From NCBI GenBank assembly GCA_964017145.1, contig OZ024842.1, positions 3,968,001 to 4,032,000 on the forward strand: DNA of 64,000 nucleotides. Direction: 5' to 3'. The notes under the pieces were generated by a model, which made no database searches, was not told the origin of the DNA, and was given only the letters and a program-made list of their open reading frames with translations. The DNA is from Agrocybe praecox. Lineage: Eukaryota; Basidiomycota; Agaricomycetes; Agaricales; Agrocybaceae. Position 1 is the first letter of the stretch; every line of letters begins with the position of its first letter. This document shows positions 45,343-56,813 of this stretch, piece after piece. The translations under genes and the position numbers were made by a program.

Positions 45343-48300
45343 ATGAATGTGAGTCTCCTGAAACGAATCCAGCCTAGAAACTATCTGACATCCACCAGAA
45401 CCTGCTAAGGACTCTCACAGAGAGCCAGGTGAAACCCGCGGCGGATCTGAGGCTCCTCCTGAGCACAGTAAAGGAGGGTCGGGTACGTGGAAATGCTTTA
45501 ACTCGAATGCGGAGACTGACGTTAGGTATAATATTTCTACAGCGTCAGAATGTTGACTCTAAATTGACGGATCCTTTCTATGACTCTCTGGAGGGGCTCC
45601 TGTCTGACTTGAAGACGATCACGATTGTACGTGTTCCCCACATGTTTGTTATTACTTAGACGCGTCTCTGAGGGGTTATTTCAAATATAGGATAACCATG
45701 ATGCGGAGGCTTTCCTCAAGCCTGTCTCAAGGGCAGAAGTACCGGACTACTATGAAGGTAGACGCGTCGTTATGGGCGTTCAATAAATTGCTGATCACCC
45801 TTAAACAGTCATTCAACACCCGATGGACTTTCAAACCATGCTCAAGAAAGTCAAACAGAAACAGTACAAGTCGAAGAGGGAGTTCAAGGATGATCTGGAC
45901 CTCATTTGGTCCAATTGTTTAACGTACAATGCAGCTGAGGTTGGTCTTCTTTTTGTTTCGTCCTCGAGTGGTGTATCCAATTATTCTCTAGAGCCATCCG
46001 TTAAGGCCGTGCGTTAAGAGGTTGAAGGTCAAAGCGGATAAGTTATTAAAATACATCACGGATCGTAAAGAAAGAGCAGATCCCTTGATACCATCCGACC
46101 TCCCCTCGCCTACTGGTACTGCGCGACCTCGAATAAACGGCAACTACGTATACACTAATGGTCGCTCGGTCCATACGCGCTCCCCCTCGCTTACAATGGG
46201 ATCGAGAACCGGTACACCAGGCGCTTCATTCTCAAAATCATCCATCGTCATACCAGCCAGACCCCGCCGCGATGTTCCATTCGCTGATACCCCTGCGATC
46301 GTCCGAACTGCTGAAGGAATGTCATTATTCCAAGACTTGGAACGCGAAGTCAGCTCTGCTCATCCAAGAAGCACCACTGTTCACACTCTGAGGGAGCTGG
46401 CTCCAGTCATGGAGGATCAAAGCGACGGTGATGCCGATACAAGCATGGGTGATGACACCATGGCTGCTGAGAGTTCATCAGCAGGAAGTAAGAGGAAATT
46501 GTCAGTACTTGTCATGTATCACTTCACTTCACCCCATTTCTCTCTGACCATTAATCTGCTTTTGTATAGGAATGGTTCCTCTGAAAGACGGCCTCGTAAA
46601 AAGGCTAGATTTACCGCCCAATATCCAACTCCTCTCAACGACGAAAAAGACGACATAACCCAATTATGGTGGGGTGCTGTGCAGTCTGACAGTCTTTTAG
46701 GTTGTGGTCTTCCTGGAATTCCGTTCGGACCCTCGTCGAGTAAACCTTCACGTTCAAAAAAAGATTCTGGAAAACGTAAAGTCAAAGTTGCCACAAGGCA
46801 AGCAGAATCGATACTCCCTCAGAACCCTAAATCACTCTTATCTATGATGAATAACAACATCAAGACGATGCGCCGCGTACGGCATACCCATGCTAAATTT
46901 GCTGCTATGAATGCGACGACTGGAGCCGCTGAAGAAGACGATCCCATGGGTGATCCTGGGGCATACGGCGCAAATGCGGTGGCATCAGGAAGCAGAGTTG
47001 CAGGAGCGACCGGGACATCGGGTTCTGGAGGATATGGGAATATCGATGACGAAGTCATTCAGGATACCCTCGACGAGTCACCATGGACAGTAGGTAGAGG
47101 CAACAAAGGAAAGGCGAAAGCCAAGTTGAGTGGGATTGAACTTGGCGCCGAGAATGCGACGGATTGCCTTCGGTGGACCACAAGCAAGGTTTTGGAACAC
47201 TCTGGATTTCAGGGTAAGCTGCTGCAATTTGTGTACTTCACATGCACCGTTTTTAGCTTATTTGTCTTCCCTAGGAACGTCATCTGTAGCTCTTGGTGTC
47301 TTGTCAGACGTTGCTGCTGAGTATTTGCTGAACGTTGGGAAGACGATACGGTTCCTGACAGACAAGTTTGGGAAGACGATGACCTCGGAGGTATGCTCAG
47401 TTATCTATACAGCATCGAACCCGTCTGAATGCTTGTTAGGAAATCATTTTGCATACACTGTTCGAGAGCGGCAATTCCAAGGTCCAGGATCTTGAACGAT
47501 ATATTTCTGATGACATCGAGCGATACGGTTCTCGACTGGGTGAATTGGAGAAGAAACTGGTCGGTGCTTATCGCGAGACGAACGCAGGAGAAGTTCTCGA
47601 GGATGAAGGACTATTCGAGGAGGAAGACGAGGAGGAGACGGGTGCTTTGGCCATGTATGGGTTTCATATATCATGCCTTTGTTTTATACTAATCAGTCTA
47701 TCAGGGGCGAATTTGCTGACATTCTTGGGGAAGATTACCTTGGTTTACGAGAACTGGGGATTGCTGCCGAACTTGGCCTATCAAATCTTTCCATTCCCAA
47801 GAAGCTCTTCAAGGGAAAGAAGGGACAGAACAAGCCAACTGCGTTAGTTATACTCTATTTATTGTCATATATTTTTGCCTAGAAGCTGAATGATTCAATT
47901 TTACAGGGTCAAACCTACAGAACCACCTCCACCGTACCCCCCACCACCCCCATTTATTCCTTTCACTGCTGGAAAAGTGGACCATCAAATTGGTCTCCTC
48001 AAGCCCTACTATCAGGCTCGTTTCGTCCAACTCGCTGCTACAACCGCACCACCCCCTCAACTTCCCCTTCCTGGTCCTTCATTACCTGGTCCCTCAATAG
48101 GACTTCCTCCCCCAACCTTACCACCACCACCATCTGCTACAGCACCGAATACTTTACCCAGCACTTCCATCCACCCTGTTCCTCCACCACAACCGCAAAT
48201 CAGCCCAGATTTAGCTTTACCAGACGAACTTCCCAACTCTTCTCAGATGAAAATGGGACCCATTGGACAGATCGTCAAAGCAGGGTCAACATCGACGGCT

Positions 48301-48519
48301 ACAAAGAAGAAGGCCAAGGAAGGCTCCGGTGCTCCTGGCTCTGCCGCGACTGGCGGAGACGCGACAAACACTTCTCCTGCTAAGAAGAAGAAACCTAATA
48401 TGGGCGTTGGGTCTGGGAACGGGAGGAAAAAGAAGTCGGAGGGAGCACCTGGTTCTGGAATCTCGCCAGCTCCAGGTGGTGGTTCCTCACTGCCTCCCGT
48501 AGTATTCGCCAGTGCTTGA
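45343..48519 (+). CDS. SPT7: SPT7, SAGA histone-acetyltransferase complex subunit with bromodomain
   Basis: Spt7 scaffolds the SAGA coactivator. A two-codon first exon (ATGAAT, 45343-45348) precedes intron 45349-45398, then [10 protein letters not shown] and TVKEGR / [15 protein letters not shown]. The bromodomain runs from [19 protein letters not shown] through [35 protein letters not shown] (with the acetyl-lysine-binding Asn) to [12 protein letters not shown] middle region includes [20 protein letters not shown]. The histone-fold (BTP) domain is [20 protein letters not shown] ... [11 protein letters not shown]. The tail has [18 protein letters not shown] and a long Pro-rich, Lys-rich low-complexity end. 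The domain order is that of Spt7. About ten introns. Confidence 0.92.
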
Positions 48520-48914
48520 GTTGAATCGAAGGTGTCATCGCTTGACGCGTGAGGCTGCGTTGTCTCTCGGATTCTTTTTCATGGGCGCTATTTGCTTATT
48601 CTCCCATGTTGTACTTTTTATGCTATCTATTCACATTAACATTGGATTGTACATATCACTGTATTAGCGCACATATTCTTATCCTTATCATCATCATCAT
48701 CGCAACGTGTTCTTACGGGCTTTTCATACCACCGTTGTCTCTCTCATGCCAGTTCGTTCCTTGGCCACAAATCGCAAGTCAAGGCGGTGTCTGACCTTGT
48801 CTGACAAATAATGCAGTGCTCTGCAGGATGATTCCCTAATTCCCCGGGTGTGTCCTTACGGATCTAGCCGATAACATGATTATCTGTAATCTCCTTTTAG
48901 GGGCGTCGGTGGAA

Positions 48915-48920
48915 TATAAA
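48915..48920 (+). promoter_or_regulatory. TATA box of the PEF gene
   Basis: TATAAA, 71 bp upstream of the ATG at 48991, in non-coding DNA. Confidence 0.5.
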
Positions 48921-48990
48921 CCATATCTTCTCTTCCAACCTGTCTTCTACTTCTACTTAGTCACACCCTTTCAATAACACAACAAGTATA

Positions 48991-50313
48991 ATGTCGTACG
49001 GAGTATGTTTTGGGGACTCTGTATATTGCGCATGCTTTACTCATGGGCGATTTTTCATCGGGTTTCTTGATGATTAGGGATACGGAGCACCACCAGCAGG
49101 AGGATACGGAGGAGCAGGAGGATATGGAGGCCCACCACCACCACCCGGAGGAGGAGGTTACGGAGCATCACCACCACCTCACGCGTATGGCGCGCCTCCC
49201 CCTGCCGTAAGTTAATGCTGCTTGTTAACGAAGAGTGTTGATGGACGTTTCGGTCAATGTAGGCTGGTGGATACGGAGGAGGATTTGCACCCCCCGCTGG
49301 TGCGCGCGGACCACCTCCCGGCGCTGACCCACAGTAAGTTGTGCATTCATTGTGGGAGGCTCGACGGTACTCATTACCGCTCGTCCGTACATGTGCATAG
49401 ACTCTGGAACTGGTTCTCGTCCGTCGATACTGATCGATCTGGTGCGATTACTGCTCCTGAGCTCGGTGAGTAAAATACAAATGCTTCTTTGTGGGTGCTA
49501 GATTACTGACCGTTATCTTACGCTGTTGTTTTCAGAGAGGGCTTTGATCAATGGAGACTGGACTCGTTAGTGCTCTTTCTTTTGTTGTGCATGTGTTTGT
49601 GTGGGCATTTTGACGAGCGATGGGCGTTAATGTAGCTTTTGATCTTGACACTGTTAAGATGCTGATGTCGATCTTCGTGCGTGATTAACTTTTCTGTTGC
49701 ACCATCTGATTAATTAACCGGTTAATTTGACAAAACAGGACACTGACCGCAGCGGAACCATCGGTTTCAACGAGGTAAGTAGATGTGTTGGTATCTGTGA
49801 TTTTTGTGGTATCATTGAGCTATTATCTAGTTCTCTGGACTCTGGAAATACATCAAGGTATGCACCCTACTTTGTGTTGATTACCACAACACCATAATAG
49901 TTTAATTCGTTCACTTTTACAGGACTGGCAAAACGTCTTCAAACACTTCGACCGTGACCGCTCTGGAACCATCGACGGAAACGAGCTCCGCGAGGCACTG
50001 GGTCAATTCGGGTACAACCTCTCCCCTCAGTTGCTTGATATCCTACAAAAGAAATATGGTGCTTCCTTTCTTTGCTCCATCGCGTAAATTTTTCTTTGAC
50101 TAACAAAGGCTGCCCTTCGGGGTAGATGTTAAAGCCAACCAAACTGCCGGCCGTGGCGTCCCCACTCCCGGAATATCGTTCGACCGCTTCGTGCGTGCGT
50201 GCGTTGTCGTTAAGCAGCTCAGCGAGGCCTTTGGAAGGCTCGACACCGATCGCGATGGATGGATCCAGATCAACTACGATCAGTTCATGCACACCGTCCT
50301 TACCTTGCCTTGA
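48991..50313 (+). CDS. PEF1: Penta-EF-hand calcium-binding protein (ALG-2/peflin type)
   Basis: Yeast Pef1 and animal ALG-2/peflin bind Ca2+ and recruit partners at membranes and ER exit sites. ATG at 48991, a four-codon exon (MSYG), then a Gly/Tyr/Pro-rich N-terminal region (GYGAPPAGGYGGAGGYG). Five EF-hand units follow: LWNWFSSVDTDRSGAITAPE (EF1, canonical loop), a degenerate one (FDLDTVKMLMSIF), DTDRSGTIGFNEF, DRDRSGTIDGNELREALGQF, and DTDRDGWIQINYDQF at the end. Many small exons, one of them only nine codons (RALINGDWT). Length and order match the PEF family. Confidence 0.92.
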
Positions 50314-50921
50314 ATATCGAACACCGACTGGTCCTAATAACGAGCGCGAATGACTCGAAGAGGGTTTCAATATCCGAAACATAGGATACGTATATATGCC
50401 GATTAGTTTTTTGCAGTCTTTCTTTCTTTTTCCTCCTTTACTTTCCTACTTTCTGTGTCTTTATTTCTATTTTTGTCCAACAGTCCTCGAGAAAGATATG
50501 ATATATACGTAAACAAGTCTGGGATTGAAAGTGAATTATTACTTAGCGCAACGAGTCTGTGTATTCCTTCCTTACTTCGAATAGGCCTTTTTTATTTCTA
50601 TGGAGTGACTCGGGATTCTGAGAGTCCCGAGGAATGAACTGATCGATTGATCCTTGAAAGCTTGAAGTTAAATGAGCACCTGGATATTTTTTAAACGTTT
50701 GTATTGGTTTGGGTCATGCTACAAAATACACACAAGATAGAGCAGAAAGAGTCTTGAAGAAACAAACAAGAAAGAAAGAAAAGAAGATTGTTAAATCATT
50801 CTTGGATGACTCGAGGATAGGGATGGACAAAAGAGGGAGTGGAAATGACGTCTCTATACTGCTACATTACATTATTGGCTGGGGGAAGAAGAGGGGGAAA
50901 CCATGTGTCCATTTTTTCATG
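50314..50921. other. 3' flanks of convergent genes
   Basis: T-rich then A/G-rich sequence between two convergent stop codons. No gene pattern is seen. Confidence 0.5.
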
Positions 50922-52004
50922 CTACCGCAGGCCGAAAGTGAACTTCGGAACGTTAGGTTTCGCAAACACGGGTGGTGGTATAGTAGGTGTTGTAAATGCG
51001 TTACTTGTAGCGATAACCGGTGGGGGTGCGGCTGGTGTTGTAGGAGGTTGCAGTAGCAGGGAGGAAGAGGGTAGGACTGGCGCAGTGGCGGGATTTGATA
51101 GTGCGGTGAGTTCCGCTGAGGTTAACTGGCGCCCGTGTAAAAGGAAGGCGACGCGGAGTTCCTGGATGCGTTTCGGTTTGAGATGAGTGTGTGTCAATGG
51201 TTGATAGAGTTGTAAGATAGGTTACGTACCTCTGGAGAATGCTGGTTGTAGTCGGCGTCGGCGGATATGCTTTGCAGTCTGTCTTCACCGAAGACGGTGG
51301 ATAACGGTCCGCCTGCCCCTGACGAGGATGACAGTAAACTGGACTCTGGTTTTACAAGCGATACAAATGGGTCCATTTTCACTGGTGTTGGGGGGAACTT
51401 GTGGCCTTTACCATAGGCAAGGGCTCGTAGTTCCTAAGGTGGGAGAGAGTAAGTTTCAAACGATCAAAGCAGATAAGAATATAATAAGATGCACTTCGTG
51501 GCTGAATTTCGCGTACTCTAACGTACACGAAATCGAATGATACTTTTCTGTCTCTTCCTTGCGAACCTCGAATTCCTGCGCGTCTGGTATCTCTGCCGGG
51601 TCCTCGAAAGCCGGCCGTTGGAGCACTGGAACTCCCTCGGAGTTGGTCTTGTACAGCAGTGGTTGGAACACAGGCAGGAGGCCTAATATCTTTCGTTGGG
51701 TGGCGTCTTTGGGCTCCTCTGGTACGGGCTGGGGTGGACGTCCTGTGGTAGTGTACGCTTTGATGTAATCGTCGATGCGGACTTCCTGTAGGGTATAATA
51801 CATCCAGAGCTCAGAGAAAGTCCTTCAAAAGCTAGAGCAACGCAGTCTTTCCGTCCCCAAGCTCTCCAGCTGGCTAGCAGCAGCAGGAACGGAAAAATCC
51901 AGACTACGAACATCCTCACGGGTAGCTAGTTCCATACACACCTCGAAACATTTCTTCTGAGCCCCGAAGAAGGGCTCTGGGATGGTCATGAACATTCCCT
52001 CCAT
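50922..52004 (-). CDS. Nucleoporin-like protein with three Nup98-type ELR motifs
   Basis: ATG at 52004 (MEGMFMTIPEPFFGAQKKCF). Splicing joins it to EVRIDDYIKAYTTTGRPP, then KILGLLPVFQPLLYKTNSEG and EFEVRKEETEKYHSI. A second exon group has ELRALAYGKGHKFPP, MDPFVSLV, GEDRLQSISADADYNQHSPE and, after the intron at 51196-51236, ELRVAFLLHGRQLTSAEL, then a Pro/Ala/Thr-rich end with PKFTFGLR. In Nup98/Nup116 the segment LQSISAM..Y..KSFEELRxEDY ends the GLFG region; this protein carries three diverged versions (CFEEVRIDDY, ELRALAY, SPEELRVAFL) but no FG-repeat domain. I treat it as a nucleoporin-related protein of unknown exact identity. Confidence 0.6.
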
Positions 52005-52362
52005 GTTGCAGAAGAGAACTAGTGTTGTATCAGCATATAAAAGTTTAAAAGGACAAGAAACACAGTGGAGATCGGGAGGGCAGTCGGTAGTAAAGAAAGG
52101 TTTGAGGGGAAGTGTATACTTAGGCGTGGGGCGTGGGAATTATGATGGTATCTATTAGGGCCGCCGGCAGTCTCTTTTTCTCTCCTCATGTTCTTTCTTC
52201 TTGTTTTGTTATTGACAAACATGTTCTTGTCTTTGTATCCAAATTAGTATTGTGTATATGGTAAGCAGCATCATGAGGCTGTGGATAGATAAATGCTTTT
52301 CGATGTATTTTTGAACCTTATTAGAGGTGTTGAACGATGCTGAAATTATGTCTAGTAAATCG
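52005..52362. other. Intergenic, nothing seen
   Basis: Spacer between the nucleoporin-like gene start and the acetyltransferase stop on the same strand; it should hold the promoter of the former. Confidence 0.5.
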
Positions 52363-53467
52363 TCATATGCTATGGGGCTTGTATCCCCAACGTAGGAAAT
52401 AATCCAGCCAGGATCCTGTCGGTCCAGGAATAATTTCTTTTCCTATAACTTCAAAATCCAAATTTCTGTAGAATTCAGCCTGGACATCCGACGGCGAAGG
52501 TGAGCAAACACTACAATCCAAAGCCGCATAACATCTCACATTTTTGTCATTCTGGGTAGCCAACGCGACTGTTTTTCCTTCTTTGGTGGCCTTCAGGAGG
52601 AAGAAGTTAATACGGGCGACAAACACAAAGAAATCGACTCACCACACGAAAAACCTCTTTTATCATCGCACTTGCATATCCCTTTCGTTGGTGAGCAGGG
52701 TCGGTCGCGATAATATTTGCGAACCAATCATCAAGATACTTCAAATGTCATGAACCTTCTATCAGCTTCCAGGGTTTCACTACATTCAAATGCTTACCGA
52801 CTCCCCCAAAAGGCGACTCAGGTTCTCTTCGTGTTTCGTATGGAACTGCAGCGCATATAGTCAGCTTAAATGGCCTGTTAAATCAACAATGATAACAGGG
52901 CGACGTACGGTTGTGAACCACCAATTCCGCGTGTCATCTGTCAAAGATGCGAAATACTCGTTCCAGCCTAGGTCTCTTTGCTCTTCCCTGGCCAAATTCC
53001 ATGTTATATCAGCAAGAAATTCAATCAGAGTTTTCTCGAACACTTACGAATCAAATAACTTTTTTCCGGGCCCGAACCATACACCAATACTATGAATTTT
53101 CGCATGCCCATCGCCCTTTGAGTCACCCTCACTGACGACGTAAAAGGACCCTTCTGCCGCCCCAGCTTTGATCATTGAACGAAAGAGAGCTGGCCGTAGG
53201 GCGTCGTTCCCGCCTGTCATGGAGTCCACAGAGTTATCTGAATGATACGAACATCATTACGAATGTCAACTTCTTTCATTCCAGGAGTAGCTGGAAAGCC
53301 TGGCAAAGTTTCGACGCACCTCCATCAAAAGCTCGCATCGCGAGCGCTACGGCTTCCTCGATTTGGGTATCTAATATTCCTTGAGCGACCTCGAAGCTAG
53401 GAAAGGGAGCCAAGAACGCACCACTTGCATTTTGGATCACTTGTACTCTAATAGAGTTTGGGCTCAT
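52363..53467 (-). CDS. GNAT-family N-acetyltransferase
   Basis: ATG at 53467 (MSPNSIRVQVIQNASG). The acetyl-CoA site is recognisable as IATDPAHQRKGYASAMIKEV (Q/RxxGxA) followed by ATKEGKTVALATQND and FYRNLDFEVIGKEI, the standard end of a GNAT fold. N-terminal exons give AVALAMRAFDGG, GSFYVVSEGD, SIGVWFGPGKKLF and EYFASLTDDTRNWWF. Five or so introns. The acceptor cannot be named; small-molecule and antibiotic acetyltransferases of this shape are common in Agaricomycetes. It lies about 500 bp downstream of the first UstYa gene on the same strand, so it could belong to the same metabolic group. Confidence 0.82.
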
Positions 53468-53971
53468 GGTGGATCGGTTGTCACGATGGAACGCTGCGAA
53501 AGAGAACGAGTACCGCTCTGTGAAACCCATTATGAAGGAAATTATTCGAACCAGGGTAAAGCTGATGAAAGGAAATTATCGCATGAGGCCTCAAGACATT
53601 CTCTCGGCGTGCGAGTACTGGACCTCGATGTTATCACTCCCATACGCCGTGCGGGAGTCCCCAAACGGATGGTTTTCCATGTGTGGGATTGACCAACGCG
53701 TGTTCTCAACTTGTAGCCAAATCAATTGCAGTGCTTTTTGGAGACTACTTTTTCTACGTATCCAATAACCCCGGCTTGAGATTTCATCTCATCTCATTCA
53801 AAACGCATATACGACAACTATAATAATAAAATTACAAAATGCAGCACATCCTTTGATTTCATTCTCATTCATTTCCTGTGCACCGAATTCCAGGACTCTC
53901 ACGAGAGACCCCTTCCCACAAATCGAGGAGAGTCAATGGAGTTTGGATGCTTCAACTTCTAACATTTCTGT
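53468..53971. other. Intergenic, nothing recognised
   Basis: Promoter region of the acetyltransferase and 3' flank of the first UstYa-like gene. No signal beyond AT-rich sequence. Confidence 0.5.
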
Positions 53972-54788
53972 TTATAAAAAAGAGAACATGTCAGCGACTG
54001 CACCGTCGACGCGTTTGAAAAGGACGAAACCTTTCTTTTCCATCCACTGCCGATAATTATCGGCCACAGCCCTATGAACATGTTTCCAATCGCGGCAGAC
54101 ACGCGGCGGGGACCCTGAAGCTTCTTTTTCATGGTCAGAGCCTGTGCGTATGTGTGCCTGGCCGTCACCAGATTCTGAGCCCCCGGAAAACGCGGGAAAC
54201 GCCCATGTCGTAAAATCGCCGCTTTCCAACGTCATATCTGGCCTGCACAGCGCGATTTCTCTGAGGAAGTTGAAGCAGTGCTGGAGGTGGCCCCAGTTCT
54301 TCTTGCTCCTCTCCGATGCGGGCTTGATGAGCTCCTTCCCGAAGTTCTCGACGCAGTGCAGCTGATGGTACATGGAGAGAAATACTGCGCGGTCGTCGTC
54401 GGCACTCGTTTCATCTGCCGTTGATGGTGATGTTAGACGCACGGAGCCCCCGCCTGGAGGGTAGCTGGCTTTCCAGGATTCTTTCCCGGAAGGCGTTGAC
54501 AGGTTGTAAGATGTGCTATCTGTGATGGTAATTTGGACGCGTTTGTCGCGCGCCAGATGGAGCGTCCTGGGTTGTCCTACTGTAAAGAGTCAAGGAAGCA
54601 AGGGTTTAGACAAGCGCCCAAGAATCAAGGTATCGTTGAATGTACTGACCCATGGGTCCTAAGTGGTACGCGCTATATTCTTCACGGATGCCTCCGAAGA
54701 TGATATGCGATATCGCGAATACAGAAAAGGAGAGCAGCACTGACGCTCCTAGTAGGACGAAGAGGAAAATACCAGTTGCTGTAGGCAT
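53972..54788 (-). CDS. UstYa-family (DUF3328) oxidase-like protein, canonical motifs
   Basis: UstYa-type proteins are membrane-anchored oxidases in fungal peptide (ustiloxin, dikaritin) and other secondary pathways. ATG at 54788; N-terminal membrane helix (GIFLFVLLGASVLLSFSVFA). Exon 1 ends at 54650, intron 54580-54649, then QPRTLHLARDKRVQITITDS and KESWKASYPPGG. Both defining HxxHC motifs are intact: MYHQLHCVENFGKE and GHLQHCFNFLREIALCRPDM. The end has CRDWKHVHRAVADNYRQW, as in the family. It is divergent to a second family member 508 bp away. Confidence 0.88.
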
Positions 54789-55296
54789 TTTCGGTATTTT
54801 CGACAAGAAAGGATATGGAAGAAATGGTAGTGATTTTCGATGAGTGGGTGGGTGAAGAGTTTGTAAAGCTTATGAATCTGGAGGTTGATTAATTCTCTTA
54901 GCAGTCCTGCAGGCCCGCGCGAACTTCAACTAGGTAACCAGGTGCGTCATGTACCTGGTTTGTGATTAATTCGTGTGGCTGAAATATTTGACTTTTGAAG
55001 CAGGGTTAGACGTATAAAATATACCTAAAGCGTCGGGATGTGCCAATCAGGAGGCTGAAACTTTAGTCACAAGAATGTGGGTACGGTGTGCATACCTACC
55101 TACCCTTAGCGCCTCCCCTGCCAGTCCTCTCCGGTAACCTTCTGGTAACCTTTTTAGTCGGTAGGGTCTTGAGATGCGGGTTAATTGTGTTTTGGTTACG
55201 CACTTGTCTCTAGTTTTCTCCTGAGCCTGACGCCTTTGAAACGCCATATTAACCAGCAGCACTGATGGATCTTGACAACAAAACAACCCATCTCAA
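54789..55296. promoter_or_regulatory. Shared divergent promoter of the two UstYa-like genes
   Basis: 508 bp between two divergently transcribed genes. TATAAAAT at 55013-55020 is the clearest core element, oriented for the plus-strand gene but 277 bp from its ATG, so the leader would be long. The arrangement suggests co-regulation. Confidence 0.45.
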
Positions 55297-55973
55297 ATGC
55301 GTCCGATGCACCCTTTCCCATTTACTTTGACCAACACCAGAGTCCTTACTGTGCTCAGCATCATTCTCCTCGCGAGACTATTCACATTTTCCTGGTTGAC
55401 CGATGTCGCGAGAAGTCGTGAATGGCCTATGAACACTGGTACGTCGATCATTCAAGTTTCGAATGTGAACATTCGCCTTCGACACAAATACTAATTTTTC
55501 TCTGTAAAACAGAATTTGTACGATCAATGGAATTTCATCCAGCAGGTGGATTGGTACGCACCTTTGTGGAGAACTCGGTCCATTATCGACTCGACGGAGA
55601 CGACGACGAGTGGGAAGCGCTCTACCCCAACGGTGGCATCGTACACATAGGAGAGGATAAAGAACCATTCACCATCTCCATGTTCCACCAACTTCGCTGT
55701 TTGGATATATTGAGGCGGGAGATTGTCCGCTTGGAAGCTGATGCTGCTAACGTGCTGGGTAGCTTCGAGGACAACAATTCCGGCTCGATAGGTTCATCGC
55801 CTCTGCACCACCACTGCGTTGACTACCTCCGACAGATGGTTCTCTGTCGGGCAGACCTCGAGCTCGATCCAGTATTCGGAAAGCCACATCCAGCAGTTAT
55901 TCCTGATGTTTACCAGTGTAGAGACTGGGAAAAGGTTTATTACAGCGTTAAAGAGAAACGAGGCGAATTTTGA
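55297..55973 (+). CDS. UstYa-family (DUF3328) oxidase-like protein, variant motifs
   Basis: ATG at 55297; membrane helix (VLTVLSIILLARLFTFSWL); one intron after MNTG; then SMEFHPAGGLVRTFVENS. The first motif is MFHQLRCLDILRRE (HQLRC, with Arg in place of the second His) and the second is SPLHHHCVDYLRQMVLCRAD (LHHHC). It keeps VYQCRDWEKVYYSVKEKR at the end. The catalytic histidines thus differ from the canonical neighbour at 53972. Such variants are common in basidiomycete branches of the family, so the protein may still be active. Confidence 0.87.
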
Positions 55974-56813
55974 GGGCGTTGGAGGACTTGTGTCATAATA
56001 TTTATTTTTTGTGGAGTACTTTGTATCGTTTGTATAACCTCAGTTATTTGCTTTCCAAATTCGAGACCAGAGAAGTTTGATAAGTTGTGTATCGCAGAAT
56101 TTCAAAGTCAAAGTCATAGATGTTGAATTGGACAACGATGGAATGCCAGATCGAGAGTCGGAGCCTCCTAGAGATGCATCGAAAAATATTCGTGGGAACG
56201 AGAGCGGCTTTTCCCGTTCACACATATTTCGATGTTTGAAATGCTTCTTGGTTACCGCAACCTTTCTTTCAACGTCCCTTTCACCAAGATTTATTGAAGA
56301 AAAGTAAGGTATGTGTCTATATCCCTGACATATATATACATATATGTATCAAACTTTCAAGGTGCAATTACATATCTCCATGGGGTTCAAACTTCATAAT
56401 GGACTACTGCCACGCCCTATTATTATACGGGTCATAGACTTACGCCATAAGAATGAAAAGAAGCCCTAGAATGCCGTTACCTCAATACTTTTGTCTGTCA
56501 GAAATTTCCGCCCTATACCGTGAAGAAGGCGATGCAATGCAACCCACCCGGACCTGCGAGGGTTCTAATACCGCAAGCCGGCTCAACTCCTCCCTCTGGT
56601 TAGAAGTCCAAGCCCAAGGCCTATGAGGGCAACATAGTATGTATATGCCAAGCATTTTTACCTTATTTTACTATTCACGCCGATTGGCCGTTGACAAGAC
56701 TTGGTTCACGGTTGTCGAATAAAAAGATATGTGGTTTTGCTGGGAAGGGAACAGGTGCGAAAGCCCCCTCCCACCCAGACCACTCATAGGGTTGATTGAA
56801 ACATCGATATTCA
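55974..56813. other. Intergenic
   Basis: About 840 bp. The frame 56077-56307 (KVKVIDVELDNDGMP..) reads somewhat like protein but has no start context or partners. Short AT dinucleotide runs occur around 56325-56345. The right part holds the promoter of the 7-TM gene. Confidence 0.4.

Noticed and set aside
45823..46017. Separate short bromodomain protein
   Set aside because: It is an exon of SPT7; donor and acceptor sites on both sides join in frame.
56325..56345. AT dinucleotide run as a possible element end
   Set aside because: Simple sequence only; no partner repeat or target duplication nearby.
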